Part shown: positions 17,454 to 28,113 of the stretch, piece by piece
Layout: each line of letters begins with the position of its first letter
Position numbering within the stretch: position 1 is the first letter of the stretch
NCBI RefSeq assembly: GCF_012985205.1
Contig: NZ_JABEKS010000001.1
Span: forward strand, 124,001-188,000
Direction: 5' to 3'
Length of the DNA: 64,000 nucleotides
Source: Planctomonas sp. JC2975
GTDB lineage: Bacteria > Actinomycetota > Actinomycetes > Actinomycetales > Microbacteriaceae
Made by a program: the position numbers and the translations under genes
Notes under the pieces: model-generated
Database searches by the model: none
Seen by the model: the letters and a program-made list of their open reading frames with translations, nothing else
Told to the model about the DNA's origin: nothing

Positions 17454-18865
17454 TCGGCATGACGGTCGGCGAGATCGCGGATGCCGTCGGCGGCCGCGTC
17501 GTCGGGGGAGCGGGCGCTGAGACGGTCGTCGTCGACGGCCTCTCCTACACCGACTCGCGCGAGGTGACCACGGGCGGGATCTTCTTCGCGAAGCCCGGTG
17601 AGTTCACGGACGGACATCTCTTCGCCCCGCAGGCCGTCGAACGCGGGGCCGCACTTCTCGTCGTGGACCACGAACTCGACACGGAGACGACGCAGATCGT
17701 GGTGTCCGACGTCGTCGGGGCTCTGGGTGAACTCGCACGCACCGTGATCGCGCGAGTCCGCGCCGGCGAGCGTCTGCGCATCGTGGGCATCACGGGATCC
17801 AACGGCAAGACGACCACGAAGAATCTGCTGTCAGCGATCCTGTCGCCGGTGGGGGAGACGGTCGCGCCCCGGGCGTCCTTCAACAACGAGGTCGGCGCAC
17901 CGTTGACCATGCTCGAGGTGACGGACGAGACGGCGTTCCTCGTCGCCGAGATGGGCGCGAGTCGTGAGGGCGACATCGCCCGCCTCATCCGCATGGCCAA
18001 GCCCGATGTGGGTGTCGTGCTCAAGGTCGGTCTGGCTCACGCCGGCGAGTTCGGGGGCATCGAGGCAACGCAGCGCGCGAAGTCCGAGATGGTGACCGAC
18101 CTGGAGGCCGGTGACACCGCCGTGCTGAACGCCGACGACCCGCGGGTCGCGGCGATGGCCGGCATCACCGAGGCGAACGTCCTGTGGTTCGGGCTCGACG
18201 GAGACGATTCATCGGATCGGGTACGGGCCACGGATGTGAGTGCCGACCGATCCGGCACATCGTTCACCCTGCACCTGCCTGACGGCAGCAGCGCGCCCGT
18301 GTCGTTCCGTGTGCTCGGCGAGCACCACGTGGCCAACGCCCTGGCCGCGGCCTCCGCTGCCTTCGCGCTCGGCGTGGGCATCGACCGCATCGTGGCGGGC
18401 CTGGAGTCCGTCACCAGGGCCGAACGCTGGCGCATGGAGGTCATGGGCGGCGCGAACGGCGTGACAGTGATCAACGACGCCTACAACGCGAGCCCGGACT
18501 CGATGTCCGCCGCGCTGAAGACGCTCGTGCAACTCCGCGAACCCGGCGGGCGCGCGATCGCGGTCCTCGGCGAGATGAGCGAGCTGGGGGAGGCCTCTGG
18601 GCCCGAGCACGACCGGATCGGTCTCATGATCGTGCGGCTCGGCATCGACCAGGCCGTGATCGTCGGATCCGGGGCTCGCCGCATGCACATCTCCACGATC
18701 AACGAGGGCTCGTGGGACGGTGAGTCGAAATTCGTGGAGACGCAGGACGAGGCGTTCGACCTGCTGAAAGACCTGCTGAGGGACGGTGACACCGTCCTGG
18801 TGAAGTCGTCGAACTCCGCCGGACTTCGCCACCTGGGAGACCGATTGGGAGACCTTTTCTCGTGA
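17450..18865 (+). CDS. murF: UDP-MurNAc-tripeptide:D-Ala-D-Ala ligase
   Basis: A 471-residue Mur ligase that adds the D-Ala-D-Ala dipeptide, completing the pentapeptide precursor. It shows the N-terminal [17 protein letters not shown] fold, the [12 protein letters not shown] block, the ATP loop [15 protein letters not shown], the [11 protein letters not shown] motif, the [11 protein letters not shown] motif and LGEMSELG. The GTG at 17450 overlaps the murE stop as GTGA; a GTG nine bases earlier (17441) is possible but less usual. The stop overlaps the mraY start in the same way, so murE, murF and mraY are likely translationally coupled. Confidence 0.95.
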   Translation: MIGMTVGEIADAVGGRVVGGAGAETVVVDGLSYTDSREVTTGGIFFAKPGEFTDGHLFAPQAVERGAALLVVDHELDTETTQIVVSDVVGALGELARTVIARVRAGERLRIVGITGSNGKTTTKNLLSAILSPVGETVAPRASFNNEVGAPLTMLEVTDETAFLVAEMGASREGDIARLIRMAKPDVGVVLKVGLAHAGEFGGIEATQRAKSEMVTDLEAGDTAVLNADDPRVAAMAGITEANVLWFGLDGDDSSDRVRATDVSADRSGTSFTLHLPDGSSAPVSFRVLGEHHVANALAAASAAFALGVGIDRIVAGLESVTRAERWRMEVMGGANGVTVINDAYNASPDSMSAALKTLVQLREPGGRAIAVLGEMSELGEASGPEHDRIGLMIVRLGIDQAVIVGSGARRMHISTINEGSWDGESKFVETQDEAFDLLKDLLRDGDTVLVKSSNSAGLRHLGDRLGDLFS

Positions 18866-19971
18866 GAGCACTACTGACGGCCGGAGCGCTCTCCTTGGCC
18901 TTCTCGTTGTTCTTGACGCCGGTGTTCGTCAAGATCTTCCATCGGTTGGGCTGGGGCCAGTTCATCCGAGACGACGGACCGCAGTCGCACCACGCCAAGC
19001 GCGGAACGGCGACCATGGGCGGCATCGTCATCATCCTCGCCACGTTGGTCGGCTATTTCGTCGCGGTGCTGATCAACGGCGGTGACGGCCTGTCCGTCTC
19101 TCCGCTCCTCGTGCTGCTGATGATGGTGGGTCTCGGCATCGTCGGTTTCGTCGACGACTTCATGAAGACCCGCAAACAGCGCAGCCTCGGACTCGGCGGA
19201 TGGTCCAAGGTCGCGGGCCAGGTCGTTGTCGCGACGGTCTTCGGCATCCTGGCGATCAACTTCCCGAGCGAGCAGGGCGTCACGCCGGCATCGACGCAGA
19301 TCTCATTCATCAGGGACCTCCCGATCGACCTGATGGTGATCGGCGGCATCCCGGTGATCGGCATCATCCTGTATCTGATCTGGGTGAACCTCATCACCAC
19401 GGCGACGTCGAACGGCGTCAACGTCACGGACGGCCTCGACGGCCTCGCGACCGGCGCGTCGATCCTCGCGATCGGCTCGTACATCATCATCGGGTTCTGG
19501 CAGTTCAACCAATCCTGCTTCAGCGACACGATCGATACCGACAACCTCTTCAAGTGCTACACCGTGCGGGATCCGCTCGACCTCGCGGTCGTCGCGGCGG
19601 CAATCGTCGGATCCCTCGTCGGATTCCTGTGGTGGAACACGTCTCCCGCGCAGATCTTCCTCGGCGACACCGGCTCGCTCGCGCTCGGCGGCGCACTGGC
19701 CGCGCTGGCCATCCTCAGCCACACCGAGCTCCTGCTCGTGCTCATCGGCGGCCTTTTCGTGATCGAGGCGGGATCCGTCATCCTGCAGCGGGCGTACTTC
19801 AAGGTGTCGCACGGCAAACGCATCTTCCGCATGAGTCCGATCCATCATCATTTCGAGCTCAAAGGATGGGCCGAAGTCACGGTCGTCGTGCGCTTCTGGA
19901 TCATTGCGGGCCTCCTCGTGGCCGCCGGCGTGGGCTCGTTCTACCTCGAGTGGCTGTCGAGGACGACGTGA
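18862..19971 (+). CDS. mraY: phospho-MurNAc-pentapeptide transferase
   Basis: A 369-residue polytopic membrane enzyme (about ten helices) that transfers phospho-MurNAc-pentapeptide to undecaprenyl phosphate, forming lipid I. Conserved features: [12 protein letters not shown], the catalytic [39 protein letters not shown] and [14 protein letters not shown]. The GTG start overlaps the murF stop, and the stop overlaps the murD start (GTGA both times). Confidence 0.97.
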   Translation: MRALLTAGALSLAFSLFLTPVFVKIFHRLGWGQFIRDDGPQSHHAKRGTATMGGIVIILATLVGYFVAVLINGGDGLSVSPLLVLLMMVGLGIVGFVDDFMKTRKQRSLGLGGWSKVAGQVVVATVFGILAINFPSEQGVTPASTQISFIRDLPIDLMVIGGIPVIGIILYLIWVNLITTATSNGVNVTDGLDGLATGASILAIGSYIIIGFWQFNQSCFSDTIDTDNLFKCYTVRDPLDLAVVAAAIVGSLVGFLWWNTSPAQIFLGDTGSLALGGALAALAILSHTELLLVLIGGLFVIEAGSVILQRAYFKVSHGKRIFRMSPIHHHFELKGWAEVTVVVRFWIIAGLLVAAGVGSFYLEWLSRTT

Positions 19972-21467
19972 CCCCATCCGACGCCGCGTCAGCCAGGCTC
20001 GCCGAGCTGACCAGCTGGCGATCGGACTGGAGCGGCCTTCGCGTGCTGGTCCTCGGACTGGGCGTCGCAGCGTTCTCGAGCGCGGATACGCTCGCAGAGC
20101 TGGGCGCTGATGTGCTGGTGGCGGCGCACACGCGGCACGATGAGCGTGCTCGACTGCTCGATGTGATCGGTGCACGCCTCGTCATCGATCCGCTCGAGTC
20201 GGTCCCGGATGCCGTCACCTCCTTCGATCCGGAGGTCGTCGTCGTCACGTCAGGCGTGTTCCATCCCGATCACGCGGTCCTGGAGTGGGCGGACGCGCAC
20301 GGAATCGCCGTCTGGAGCGACGTAGAGCTCGGGTGGCGGGTTCGGGACAAGGTGACTCCTGCCGCCGAGTGGATCTGCATCACCGGCACCAACGGCAAGA
20401 CGACCACCACTCGGCTCGCCGCGACGCTCCTGGTCGCGGACGGTTTTCGAGCCGCACCGTGCGGGAACATCGGGATCCCCGTGCTCGACGCCGTCCGTGA
20501 TCCGCAGGGTTTCGACGTCCTCGTCGTCGAGCTCTCCAGCTACCAGCTGCACTGGCTGAATCGGAACGCCGGCGGCGAGGTCTTCCCGTTCTCCAGCGTG
20601 TGCCTCAACCTGGCGGAGGACCACCTCGACTTCCACGGCTCGATGACCGAATACGCCAGTGCCAAGGGCAAGGTGTACGACAACACGAAGGTCGCCTGCG
20701 TCTACAACCGTGCGGATGCCGCAACCCTCAGCATGGTCGAGGACGCCGACGTGGTGGAAGGCGCTCGCGCGATCGGTTTCGGTCTCGATGCTCCTGGCCC
20801 GAGCGACTTCGGCATCGTCGACGGCATTCTCTGCGATAGGGCGTTCCTTGACGATCGCGCCACCGCGGCGCTGGAGCTCACGACGCTGGACGAGTTGCGA
20901 ACGGTCGGCCTCGCGGCTCCGCACGTGGTCGCCAACATCCTGGCGGCGAGCGCTCTCGTCCGTTCGTTCGGCGTTTCGGCGCAAACGATCCACGAGGCCC
21001 TGGAGTCCTTCCGGCTCGATGCCCACCGCATCGAGCTCGTCGCCGAAGCTGGCGGTGTGGCATGGGTGGATGACTCCAAGGCCACGAACCCGCATGCTGC
21101 TGATGCGTCGCTGCGTGCCTACGACTCCGTTGTGTGGGTTCTCGGCGGTGACCTGAAGGGCGTCGAGATCGATGACGTGGTGTCCCGTCACGCCGATCGC
21201 CTCACCGGGGTCGTTGTGATCGGAGTCGATCATGAGCCCGTGCTGGCAGCATTCCGACGACACGCGCCGAACGTGCCGATCGTCGTCGTCGAGGCCGGAG
21301 AGACTGAGCAGGTGATGCCGGAGGCGGTCCGCTCGGCAGCGTCATTGGCGCGTGAGGGAGACACGGTCCTCCTTGCGCCCGCGGCAGCGTCGTTCGACCA
21401 GTTCTCCGGTTTCGCCGAACGAGGGGACCGGTTCGCGCAGGCCGTGCGCGACTTCCTCGGGGGCTGA
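19968..21467 (+). CDS. murD: UDP-N-acetylmuramoylalanine-D-glutamate ligase
   Basis: A 499-residue cytosolic Mur ligase adding D-Glu to UDP-MurNAc-L-Ala. The N-terminal Rossmann motif is [21 protein letters not shown], the ATP loop [15 protein letters not shown], the carbamyl-lysine block [20 protein letters not shown], the late DSKATNPHA and [19 protein letters not shown]. The GTG at 19968 overlaps the mraY stop; the frame runs further upstream but that part lies antisense-like inside mraY in another frame and is not coding. An 88-bp gap separates it from ftsW. Confidence 0.96.
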   Translation: MTPSDAASARLAELTSWRSDWSGLRVLVLGLGVAAFSSADTLAELGADVLVAAHTRHDERARLLDVIGARLVIDPLESVPDAVTSFDPEVVVVTSGVFHPDHAVLEWADAHGIAVWSDVELGWRVRDKVTPAAEWICITGTNGKTTTTRLAATLLVADGFRAAPCGNIGIPVLDAVRDPQGFDVLVVELSSYQLHWLNRNAGGEVFPFSSVCLNLAEDHLDFHGSMTEYASAKGKVYDNTKVACVYNRADAATLSMVEDADVVEGARAIGFGLDAPGPSDFGIVDGILCDRAFLDDRATAALELTTLDELRTVGLAAPHVVANILAASALVRSFGVSAQTIHEALESFRLDAHRIELVAEAGGVAWVDDSKATNPHAADASLRAYDSVVWVLGGDLKGVEIDDVVSRHADRLTGVVVIGVDHEPVLAAFRRHAPNVPIVVVEAGETEQVMPEAVRSAASLAREGDTVLLAPAAASFDQFSGFAERGDRFAQAVRDFLGG

Positions 21468-21555
21468 GAACCACCGGGCACTTCCGGACTGCGCGGCGAG
21501 AGTCCGCGCAAGAGACCAGAGCGCGATTGCGCGACCGATCGGGGGAGGAGGCACC

Positions 21556-22962
21556 GTGACAGCTCCTACCCAGGCGGGCGGATCGCGTGCAACGCCCGCT
21601 CGACGCCAGGCGCAGACCTCTCGCGCCACCGCTCGGCCCGCCCAGCGAACGACTCAGTCGGCGTCGAGTTCCGTTCGGCCGGCGCCCAAAGCCTCGCAAA
21701 CGAGGTCAGCGCCGACCAAGGCCACACAGCCGAGGTCTCCTCAGCCCAGATCCGGGCAGGCCAGGTCGGCTCAGACCGAAGTCGATGCGGCCACGCGCGG
21801 GCTTCTCGCTGCCCGCATCACCATGAGCCGGGTCTTCCAGTCGGAGTCGTCCAACTACTTCCTGCTGCTCGGCATCACGCTCTTCATGGTCGTCTTCGGC
21901 CTGGTGATGGTGCTCTCGTCGTCGTCCGTCGACTCGCACACGGACGACGACAACTTCTTCGCCCGCTTCCTCAGCCAGGGCATCTTCGCGGCGATCGGTG
22001 TTCCGCTGATGCTCGTCGCCTCGCGCATCCCATCCGCATGGTGGAAGCGGCTGGCATGGCCGATGCTCATCGCATCCTGCGGGCTGCAGGCCGCCACCGT
22101 GTTCACGAGCCTCGGCGTGCGGATCAACCAGAACAAGAACTGGCTGGAGATCGGCGGATACGCGTTCCAGCCGTCAGAGCTCATCAAGATCAGCCTCGTG
22201 CTGTGGCTGGGCATGTTCGTCGCGCTGAAGTGGGAGCGCATCCGTCAGTGGAAGTACGGGCTTCTGCCGGTGTGCATCGTCTCGGTCGTCGCGATCGGAC
22301 TGGTGCTCGGCGGAGGCGACCTCGGAACGACGCTGATCATGGCTGCGATCGTGCTCGGCACGATGTTCTTCGTCGGCATCCCGCTGCGTCAGCTGTTCAC
22401 AACGGCAGTGATCGCCTCGGGAATCGCAGTGGTCTTCGCGGTTTCGCGCACGAGCCGGCTGGAGCGCATCCTGAGCTTCTTGCATCCCGGCGGCACGGAT
22501 CCGACGAGCACCGGCTGGCAGATGCAGCAGAGCGACTTCGGCTTGGCGCGCGGCGGCATCTTCGGAGTCGGCCTCGGCAACTCGACGTCGAAGTGGAATT
22601 GGCTTCCCGCTGCCAGCACGGACTTCATCTTCTCGATCATCGGTGAGGAGCTCGGACTCATCGGTGCGATCGTCGTGCTCGGGCTGTTCGTTTTCCTGGC
22701 CGTGGTGCTGATCCGTATCATGAACGCGAACACCGACCCCTTCGCCCGAACGGTGACGGCGGCGGTGACGGTCTGGCTGATCGGCCAGGCTCTCGTGAAC
22801 ATCGGCGTCGTCCTCGGGCTGGTTCCCACCTTGGGCGTCCCGCTTCCCCTGATCTCATCCGGAGGTACCGCCCTGATCTCCTCGTTGTTCGGCATCGGCG
22901 TCGTTCTGTCCTTCACCAGGACCACCTCGCCCAAGAAGGCGCGCAAGGCGCAGCCGCGATGA
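21556..22962 (+). CDS. ftsW: septal peptidoglycan polymerase FtsW
   Basis: A 468-residue SEDS glycosyltransferase that polymerises lipid II at the septum with FtsI as partner. About 100 cytosolic residues precede the first helix (YFLLLGITLFMVVFGLVMVL); the first ~75 are a Ser/Arg/Thr/Pro/Gln-rich low-complexity segment. Family blocks: RINQNKNWLEIGGYAFQPSE, GGDLGTTLI, GLGNSTSKWNWLPAASTDFI, EELGLIGAI and PLPLISSGGTALI. The GTG at 21556 follows GGGGGAGGAGG at ideal spacing, the best ribosome binding site in the cluster. It overlaps murG by 4 bp. Confidence 0.95.
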   Translation: MTAPTQAGGSRATPARRQAQTSRATARPAQRTTQSASSSVRPAPKASQTRSAPTKATQPRSPQPRSGQARSAQTEVDAATRGLLAARITMSRVFQSESSNYFLLLGITLFMVVFGLVMVLSSSSVDSHTDDDNFFARFLSQGIFAAIGVPLMLVASRIPSAWWKRLAWPMLIASCGLQAATVFTSLGVRINQNKNWLEIGGYAFQPSELIKISLVLWLGMFVALKWERIRQWKYGLLPVCIVSVVAIGLVLGGGDLGTTLIMAAIVLGTMFFVGIPLRQLFTTAVIASGIAVVFAVSRTSRLERILSFLHPGGTDPTSTGWQMQQSDFGLARGGIFGVGLGNSTSKWNWLPAASTDFIFSIIGEELGLIGAIVVLGLFVFLAVVLIRIMNANTDPFARTVTAAVTVWLIGQALVNIGVVLGLVPTLGVPLPLISSGGTALISSLFGIGVVLSFTRTTSPKKARKAQPR

Positions 22963-24065
22963 CCGTGTACCTGATGGCCGGCGGGGGCACCGCCGGCCAC
23001 GTCAATCCGTTGCTCGCCGTCTCCGACGCCCTGCGCCGTGCCGAACCGGACGCCGAGATCATCGTCCTCGGCACGGCCGAAGGGCTCGAGGCCAGGCTGG
23101 TACCGGCCAGGGGCTACGAGCTGGTGACCATCGCGAAACTGCCCTTCCCCCGCCGACCGGATGCGGCTGCCCTCCGCTTTCCTGCGCGATTCCGTTCCAG
23201 CATGGCGACCGTGCGACGCCTGATCGAGTCCAGGAAGGTGGACGCCGTCGTCGGCTTCGGCGGATACGCATCGGCTCCCGCATACTCGGCGGCGCACCGC
23301 GAGGGCATCCCGCTCGTGCTGCACGAGGCGAATGCGAAGCCGGGCATGGCCAACAAGCTCGGCGCTCGTTACACACGCTTCGTCGGCGTGGCCTTCGAGA
23401 ACACGGCCATCTCTCATGCGCGATTCGTCGGGATGCCGCTGCGTCGCGAGATCGAGGATCTCGACCGCGCCGCCGCTCGCCCAGACGCCCTCGCATACTT
23501 CGGACTCGAGGATCGCCCAACGCTTCTCGTTACGGGCGGATCGCTGGGCGCCCGCCGCATCAACGCGACGGTGACGTCATCCGCCGAGGCTCTCGTCGGC
23601 GCCGGATACCAGGTGCTGCACATCCAGGGCGGCTCGGCCGAGTTCTCCGACCCGGGCGTGGACGGCTACCACCTGATCGACTACTGCGACCGGATGGACT
23701 TCGCCCTCGCCGTCGCCGACGCCGCGATCTCGCGTGCCGGGGCCGCGACTGTCAGCGAACTCTCGGCGCTGGGCATCCCGGCCTTCTACGTGCCATACGC
23801 GGTGGGCAACGGAGAGCAACGGTTCAACGCGGCTGGCGTCGTGTCGGCGGGCGGGGCCGTGCTGATCGACGATGCGGACTTCACCCCGGAACGCCTGCGC
23901 GACTCCGTGCTCCCGATCCTGGCCGACCCGGCGGCCCTGGCGCACATGGCCGAGGCGGCTGCCGCGGTCGGCGTTCGCGACGGCGCCGAGCGGATGCTGT
24001 CCCTGATCGCCGAAGCGCGGGTCCGTGACACTCAGCCGGGCCGCACAGACCGCTCCGGTCGCTGA
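22959..24065 (+). CDS. murG: UDP-GlcNAc:lipid I GlcNAc transferase MurG
   Basis: A 368-residue peripheral-membrane GT-B glycosyltransferase (family 28) converting lipid I to lipid II. The N-terminal glycine loop is GGGTAGHVNP; the acceptor region has VVGFGGYASAP and HEANAKPGMANKLGA; the donor domain has TGGSLGARRIN, the RAGAATVSELSALGIPAFYVPY nucleotide-sugar block and GNGEQRFNA. Its ATG overlaps the ftsW TGA, coupling lipid II synthesis with its polymerase. Confidence 0.96.
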   Translation: MTVYLMAGGGTAGHVNPLLAVSDALRRAEPDAEIIVLGTAEGLEARLVPARGYELVTIAKLPFPRRPDAAALRFPARFRSSMATVRRLIESRKVDAVVGFGGYASAPAYSAAHREGIPLVLHEANAKPGMANKLGARYTRFVGVAFENTAISHARFVGMPLRREIEDLDRAAARPDALAYFGLEDRPTLLVTGGSLGARRINATVTSSAEALVGAGYQVLHIQGGSAEFSDPGVDGYHLIDYCDRMDFALAVADAAISRAGAATVSELSALGIPAFYVPYAVGNGEQRFNAAGVVSAGGAVLIDDADFTPERLRDSVLPILADPAALAHMAEAAAAVGVRDGAERMLSLIAEARVRDTQPGRTDRSGR

Positions 24066-24134
24066 CGGCATACTGGATTCAGGCCGAGCTCCAGCGCACT
24101 CTCGCCGCTACGACAGACAGGACACCCCCGCACC

Positions 24135-25532
24135 GTGATCAAGCCCGATCTGACACTGACGCTCCCGGAGACGATCGGACGGGTGCATTTCGTCGGCGTC
24201 GGCGGCTCTGGCATGAGCGGGATCGCGCGGCTCTTCCTCCAGGCCGGCATCCCGGTCACGGGCTCGGATCGCGTCGAGAACGAGTACACGCGGGCACTGC
24301 GCGAACTCGGTGCCGACATCCACATCGGGCACGCTGCATCGAACGTCGCCGACGCGGACACGCTGGTGGTGACGGGCGCGCTCTGGCAGGACAACCCGGA
24401 GTATCAGTACGCGCTGAGTCATGGCATTCCTGTTCTGCACCGTTCCCAGGCGTTGGCGTGGCTCACGAGCGGCAACCGACTCGTCGCGGTGGCCGGTGCG
24501 CACGGCAAGTCGGGCACGACAGGCATGATCGCAACCGCGCTGGTCGGCCTCGGCGCCGACCCGAGCTTCGTGAACGGTGCGGTCATCGAAGGTCTGGAGA
24601 CGAACGCCAGGCGCGGAGAGTCCGACCTGTTCGTCATCGAGGCCGACGAGTCAGACGGATCCTTCCTCCTCTACGACACCGCAGTCGCTCTGATCCTGAA
24701 CATCGACGACGACCACCTCGACCATTACGGCTCGTACGGAGCGGTGGAGGACGCGTTCGTCGCGTTCGCGGACAAGGCGCGTGACCTTGTGGTCATCTCA
24801 GCCGATGACGAGGGGGCGCGGTCGGTGACTCCGCGCATCTCGAATCCGAACGTCGTCACCTTCGGTGAGTCCGAGGGCGCCGACGTTCGCGTGACCGACA
24901 TCACGACGGACGGGCCCGTCGCTTTCAGCATCCTGTGGAACGGGGGGCGGTACGACGTGCGGCTGCGCGTGCCGGGCCGGCATCAAGCCCACAACGCTGC
25001 CGGGGCCTTCGCCGTCCTGACGTATCTCGGCATCGAACCGGATGCTGCTGCGGCCGCACTGGAATCCTTCGGCGGCACGCACCGCCGTTTCGAGCTGCAC
25101 GGAACCATCGGCGGCGTGAGCGTCTACGACGACTACGCACATCACCCCGCTGAGGTGAAGGCCGTCCTCGAAGCTGCAAGGACCGTCGTCGGAGACGGGC
25201 GGATCATCGCCGTTCACCAGCCGCACACCTACAGCCGCACCCAACGGCTCGCCCAGGAATTCGCCGACACGCTGGAGCAGTACGCCGATGAGACGATCGT
25301 GCTCGACGTGTTCGGGGCGCGGGAGGACCCCGTTCCCGGAGTGACCGGTGCACTCGTCTCCGGTGGATTCCACGACCAGTCGAAGGTCGCCTTCATCTCC
25401 GACTGGCAGGAGGCGGCCGATCGCACGGCGGCCATCGCGCGCGACGGCGACTTCGTCATCACACTCGGCTGCGGTGACGTTTATCGCATCGTGCCCCAGC
25501 TCCTCGACTCGCTCCGACGGGCGGACGGCTGA
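24135..25532 (+). CDS. murC: UDP-N-acetylmuramate-L-alanine ligase
   Basis: A 465-residue Mur ligase that attaches L-Ala to UDP-MurNAc, the first stem residue. The N-terminal nucleotide motif is [16 protein letters not shown]; the ATP loop is [14 protein letters not shown] (lysine 125, serine 126), a variant of the usual [32 protein letters not shown] and [11 protein letters not shown] follow. All catalytic positions needed for activity seem present despite the loop variation. It begins 69 bp after murG with GTG and ends only 3 bp before ftsQ. Confidence 0.95.
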   Translation: MIKPDLTLTLPETIGRVHFVGVGGSGMSGIARLFLQAGIPVTGSDRVENEYTRALRELGADIHIGHAASNVADADTLVVTGALWQDNPEYQYALSHGIPVLHRSQALAWLTSGNRLVAVAGAHGKSGTTGMIATALVGLGADPSFVNGAVIEGLETNARRGESDLFVIEADESDGSFLLYDTAVALILNIDDDHLDHYGSYGAVEDAFVAFADKARDLVVISADDEGARSVTPRISNPNVVTFGESEGADVRVTDITTDGPVAFSILWNGGRYDVRLRVPGRHQAHNAAGAFAVLTYLGIEPDAAAAALESFGGTHRRFELHGTIGGVSVYDDYAHHPAEVKAVLEAARTVVGDGRIIAVHQPHTYSRTQRLAQEFADTLEQYADETIVLDVFGAREDPVPGVTGALVSGGFHDQSKVAFISDWQEAADRTAAIARDGDFVITLGCGDVYRIVPQLLDSLRRADG

Positions 25533-25535
25533 CGC

Positions 25536-26738
25536 GTGAAGCGTCCCCAGGGCTTCGAGAACCAGGCCGCGCGCCTCACGGCGCGGACGCCGTCGCGCCC
25601 CGCCGGGTCCGACGCCGCGTCGCGGGCGACCATCCGAAGCGGCACCGAATCGGGGAGCCCTGTCGCTGAGCCGAAGAAGCCCTCCGCGCGGACCACGGCG
25701 GTCCTGGATGCTCCGCGACGCTCGGAACCGGACGCCGACACGCAGCCGATCCCGGTGGTCCGTTCGGGCGCGATGCAGGGGAGCCGCGACGACGAGCCGG
25801 GCCCCGAGCCGCGAGCGAAGAAGACATCCGCGTCGAAGGCCACAACGACGAAGAGCGCGCAGAAGACCGCCGCAGCGAAGTCCGCTTCGACCGAAGCCTC
25901 TGCCGCGTCCAAGACGGCGTCGTCGCGGAACAAGGGACGGACGGGCGCAGGCTCCGCACTCCAGACCTCCCCGGCCACGACCCCGAGCGTCCGGACTGCT
26001 TCGCGTCGGCGGCGCCGATACGAGCGCGCCGAGGTCAAGAGGTTCACCCGCGCCGCTCGTCGCAGGCGGCTGGCATGGCTGATCGGCACGGGGTCCGTGG
26101 TGCTCGTGCTCGCCGGCGCAGCGCTCGTGTCCATTTCCCCGGCGATGGCGCTCCGGTCGATCGACGTCGTCGGAACCCAGCGGGTGCAGGCCAGCTCGAT
26201 CCGGGATGCACTCAAGGGTCAGCTCGGAACGCCACTGCCACTGATCGACTACGGTGCGGTGCGCAAACAGCTCGCGGGATTCCCGCTCATCCGCAGCTAC
26301 AGCACCGAGGCGGATCCCCCCGGAACGCTCGTGGTACGGATCCAGGAGCGCACGCCCGTCGCTCTGCTGCAGATCCCTTCCGGATATCAGCTGGTCGATC
26401 AGGCAGGCGTGGTCATGCAGACCACCGCGCAGAGACCGGGCGGATACCCGATCGTGTCGATTCCGGCCGACGCCTCGGAATCCTCGAAACGCAAGGAGTT
26501 CGCGGCCTCTGCTGCAGTGTTGGCGGCGCTTCCGGCAGCGACGCTCAGTCAGGTCGATACCGCGAGCGCCACCGGCTCCGAGGACGTCACCCTGAAGTTC
26601 CTCTCCGGAGTGACAGTGGTCTGGGGCGGCCCGGAGGATGCCGATCTCAAGGTGACGGTGCTGGTGGATCTGCAGAAGGCCGCGCCCGGCGCATCCGTCT
26701 ACGACGTCTCGTCTCCGAACAGTCCCGTCAGCCGCTGA
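25536..26738 (+). CDS. ftsQ: cell division protein FtsQ
   Basis: A 400-residue bitopic division protein. A long cytosolic head of about 175 residues, rich in Ala, Lys, Ser and Thr with a basic RRRRRYERAEVKRFTRAARR cluster, precedes one helix (LAWLIGTGSVVLVLAGAALV). Outside the membrane come a POTRA domain (MALRSIDVVGTQRVQASSIR ... GTLVVRIQERTPVALLQ) and an FtsQ beta domain (GYQLVDQAGVVMQ ... VTVLVDLQK). FtsQ recruits FtsB/FtsL to the septum. The head is far longer than the roughly 25 residues of the E. coli protein. It starts 3 bp after murC, implying co-translation. Confidence 0.92.
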   Translation: MKRPQGFENQAARLTARTPSRPAGSDAASRATIRSGTESGSPVAEPKKPSARTTAVLDAPRRSEPDADTQPIPVVRSGAMQGSRDDEPGPEPRAKKTSASKATTTKSAQKTAAAKSASTEASAASKTASSRNKGRTGAGSALQTSPATTPSVRTASRRRRRYERAEVKRFTRAARRRRLAWLIGTGSVVLVLAGAALVSISPAMALRSIDVVGTQRVQASSIRDALKGQLGTPLPLIDYGAVRKQLAGFPLIRSYSTEADPPGTLVVRIQERTPVALLQIPSGYQLVDQAGVVMQTTAQRPGGYPIVSIPADASESSKRKEFAASAAVLAALPAATLSQVDTASATGSEDVTLKFLSGVTVVWGGPEDADLKVTVLVDLQKAAPGASVYDVSSPNSPVSR

Positions 26739-26934
26739 GCGCCCACCCGACGAACGAACGCGTCGACTCGTCACGCGGGACTGCCGCGGACCAATACGAT
26801 GGGACGTCGGACGACACGCGGCAGATCTGCACGGTGGGGGAGCAGGGCGCGCATAACGTCGGGCGTAGTAAATGCATACCGAGCATAACTTTAAGCCTCG
26901 ACTTGAAGTTGAAGGTTGCCAGCGGAGGCGTGTC
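26739..26934 (+). promoter_or_regulatory. AT-richer leader with likely ftsZ promoter
   Basis: The 196-bp gap between ftsQ and ftsZ is the first sizeable break since murD and turns AT-rich at 26865-26915 (AGTAAATGCATACC, GCATAACTTTAAGC, then ACTTGAAGTTGAAGG). A dedicated ftsZ promoter is expected here, but I cannot fix -35 and -10 boxes. GGAGG (26924-26928) sits six bases before the GTG at 26935 and sets that start. Confidence 0.45.
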
Positions 26935-28113
26935 GTGACAATGAACCAGAACTACCTTGCCGTGATCAAGGTCGTCGGCATCGGCGGCGGCGGTGTGAAC
27001 GCCGTGAACCGCATGATCGAGCTCGGGCTTCGTGGCGTCGAGTTCATCGCCATCAACACGGACGCCCAGGCGCTGCTGATGAGCGACGCCGACGTCAAGC
27101 TCGACGTCGGCCGCGAGATCACCAGGGGCCTCGGCGCCGGAGCGGATCCCGAGGTCGGTCGTCGGGCCGCCGAGGATCACGCTGAGGAGATCGAGGAGGC
27201 GCTCACCGGCGCCGACATGGTCTTCGTCACCGCCGGTGAGGGCGGTGGAACAGGCACCGGAGGCGCGCCCGTCGTCGCCCGCATCGCCAAGTCGATCGGA
27301 GCGCTGACGATCGGTGTGGTCACCAAGCCGTTCGGATTCGAGGGCAAGCGTCGACAGGATCAGGCCGAGGCGGGGGTCGCTCGCCTGAAAGAAGAGGTCG
27401 ACACCCTCATCGTCGTGCCGAACGATCGACTGCTCGAGATCAGCGACCGCGGCATCAGCATGCTCGAGGCGTTCGCCACCGCCGACCAGGTTCTCCTCGC
27501 CGGTGTCCAGGGCATCACGGACCTCATCACGACGCCGGGCCTGATCAACCTCGACTTCGCCGACGTGAAGTCGGTCATGCACGGAGCCGGATCCGCCCTC
27601 ATGGGCATCGGATCCTCTCGCGGAGCGGATCGCGCGATCAAGGCCGCCGAGCTCGCCGTCGCGTCCCCGCTTCTGGAAGCGAGCATCGAGGGCGCGCGCG
27701 GAGTGCTGCTCTCGATCCAGGGCGGTTCCAACCTGGGCATCTTCGAGATCAACGACGCGGCCCGTCTCGTTCAGGAGGCCGTGCATCCCGAGGCCAACAT
27801 CATCTTCGGTGCGGTCATCGACGACACTCTCGGCGACGAGGTGCGTGTCACGGTGATCGCTGCGGGCTTCGACGGAGGCGAACCGCAGACGAAGCCGGCC
27901 GAGGTGAGGCGGTCGACGTTCGTGGCAGGCGGATCGGCGCCGGCCGCCGGCGGTACCGGCTCCGAGCTCGAGGACACGCAGTCTCTCGAGGAGGAGGACG
28001 TTCCGACTCAGGGCACCTGGTCCGATGTCGACTCCAAGCTCGTCGAGGCAGCGGTCAATGACCCGTCCTTCGATGACGACGACGTGCTGGACGTGCCCGA
28101 CTTCCTGAAGTGA
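26935..28113 (+). CDS. ftsZ: cell division GTPase FtsZ
   Basis: A 392-residue tubulin homologue that assembles the Z-ring. Key parts: [20 protein letters not shown] nucleotide loop, the tubulin signature [36 protein letters not shown] catalytic T7 loop, and the conserved C-terminal peptide [10 protein letters not shown], which in Actinobacteria binds SepF and FtsW. A flexible acidic linker of about 70 residues joins them. The GTG at 26935 gives [12 protein letters not shown] and has GGAGG six bases upstream; the ATG six bases later is the alternative. The stop overlaps the yggS start (GTGA). Confidence 0.97.
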   Translation: MTMNQNYLAVIKVVGIGGGGVNAVNRMIELGLRGVEFIAINTDAQALLMSDADVKLDVGREITRGLGAGADPEVGRRAAEDHAEEIEEALTGADMVFVTAGEGGGTGTGGAPVVARIAKSIGALTIGVVTKPFGFEGKRRQDQAEAGVARLKEEVDTLIVVPNDRLLEISDRGISMLEAFATADQVLLAGVQGITDLITTPGLINLDFADVKSVMHGAGSALMGIGSSRGADRAIKAAELAVASPLLEASIEGARGVLLSIQGGSNLGIFEINDAARLVQEAVHPEANIIFGAVIDDTLGDEVRVTVIAAGFDGGEPQTKPAEVRRSTFVAGGSAPAAGGTGSELEDTQSLEEEDVPTQGTWSDVDSKLVEAAVNDPSFDDDDVLDVPDFLK

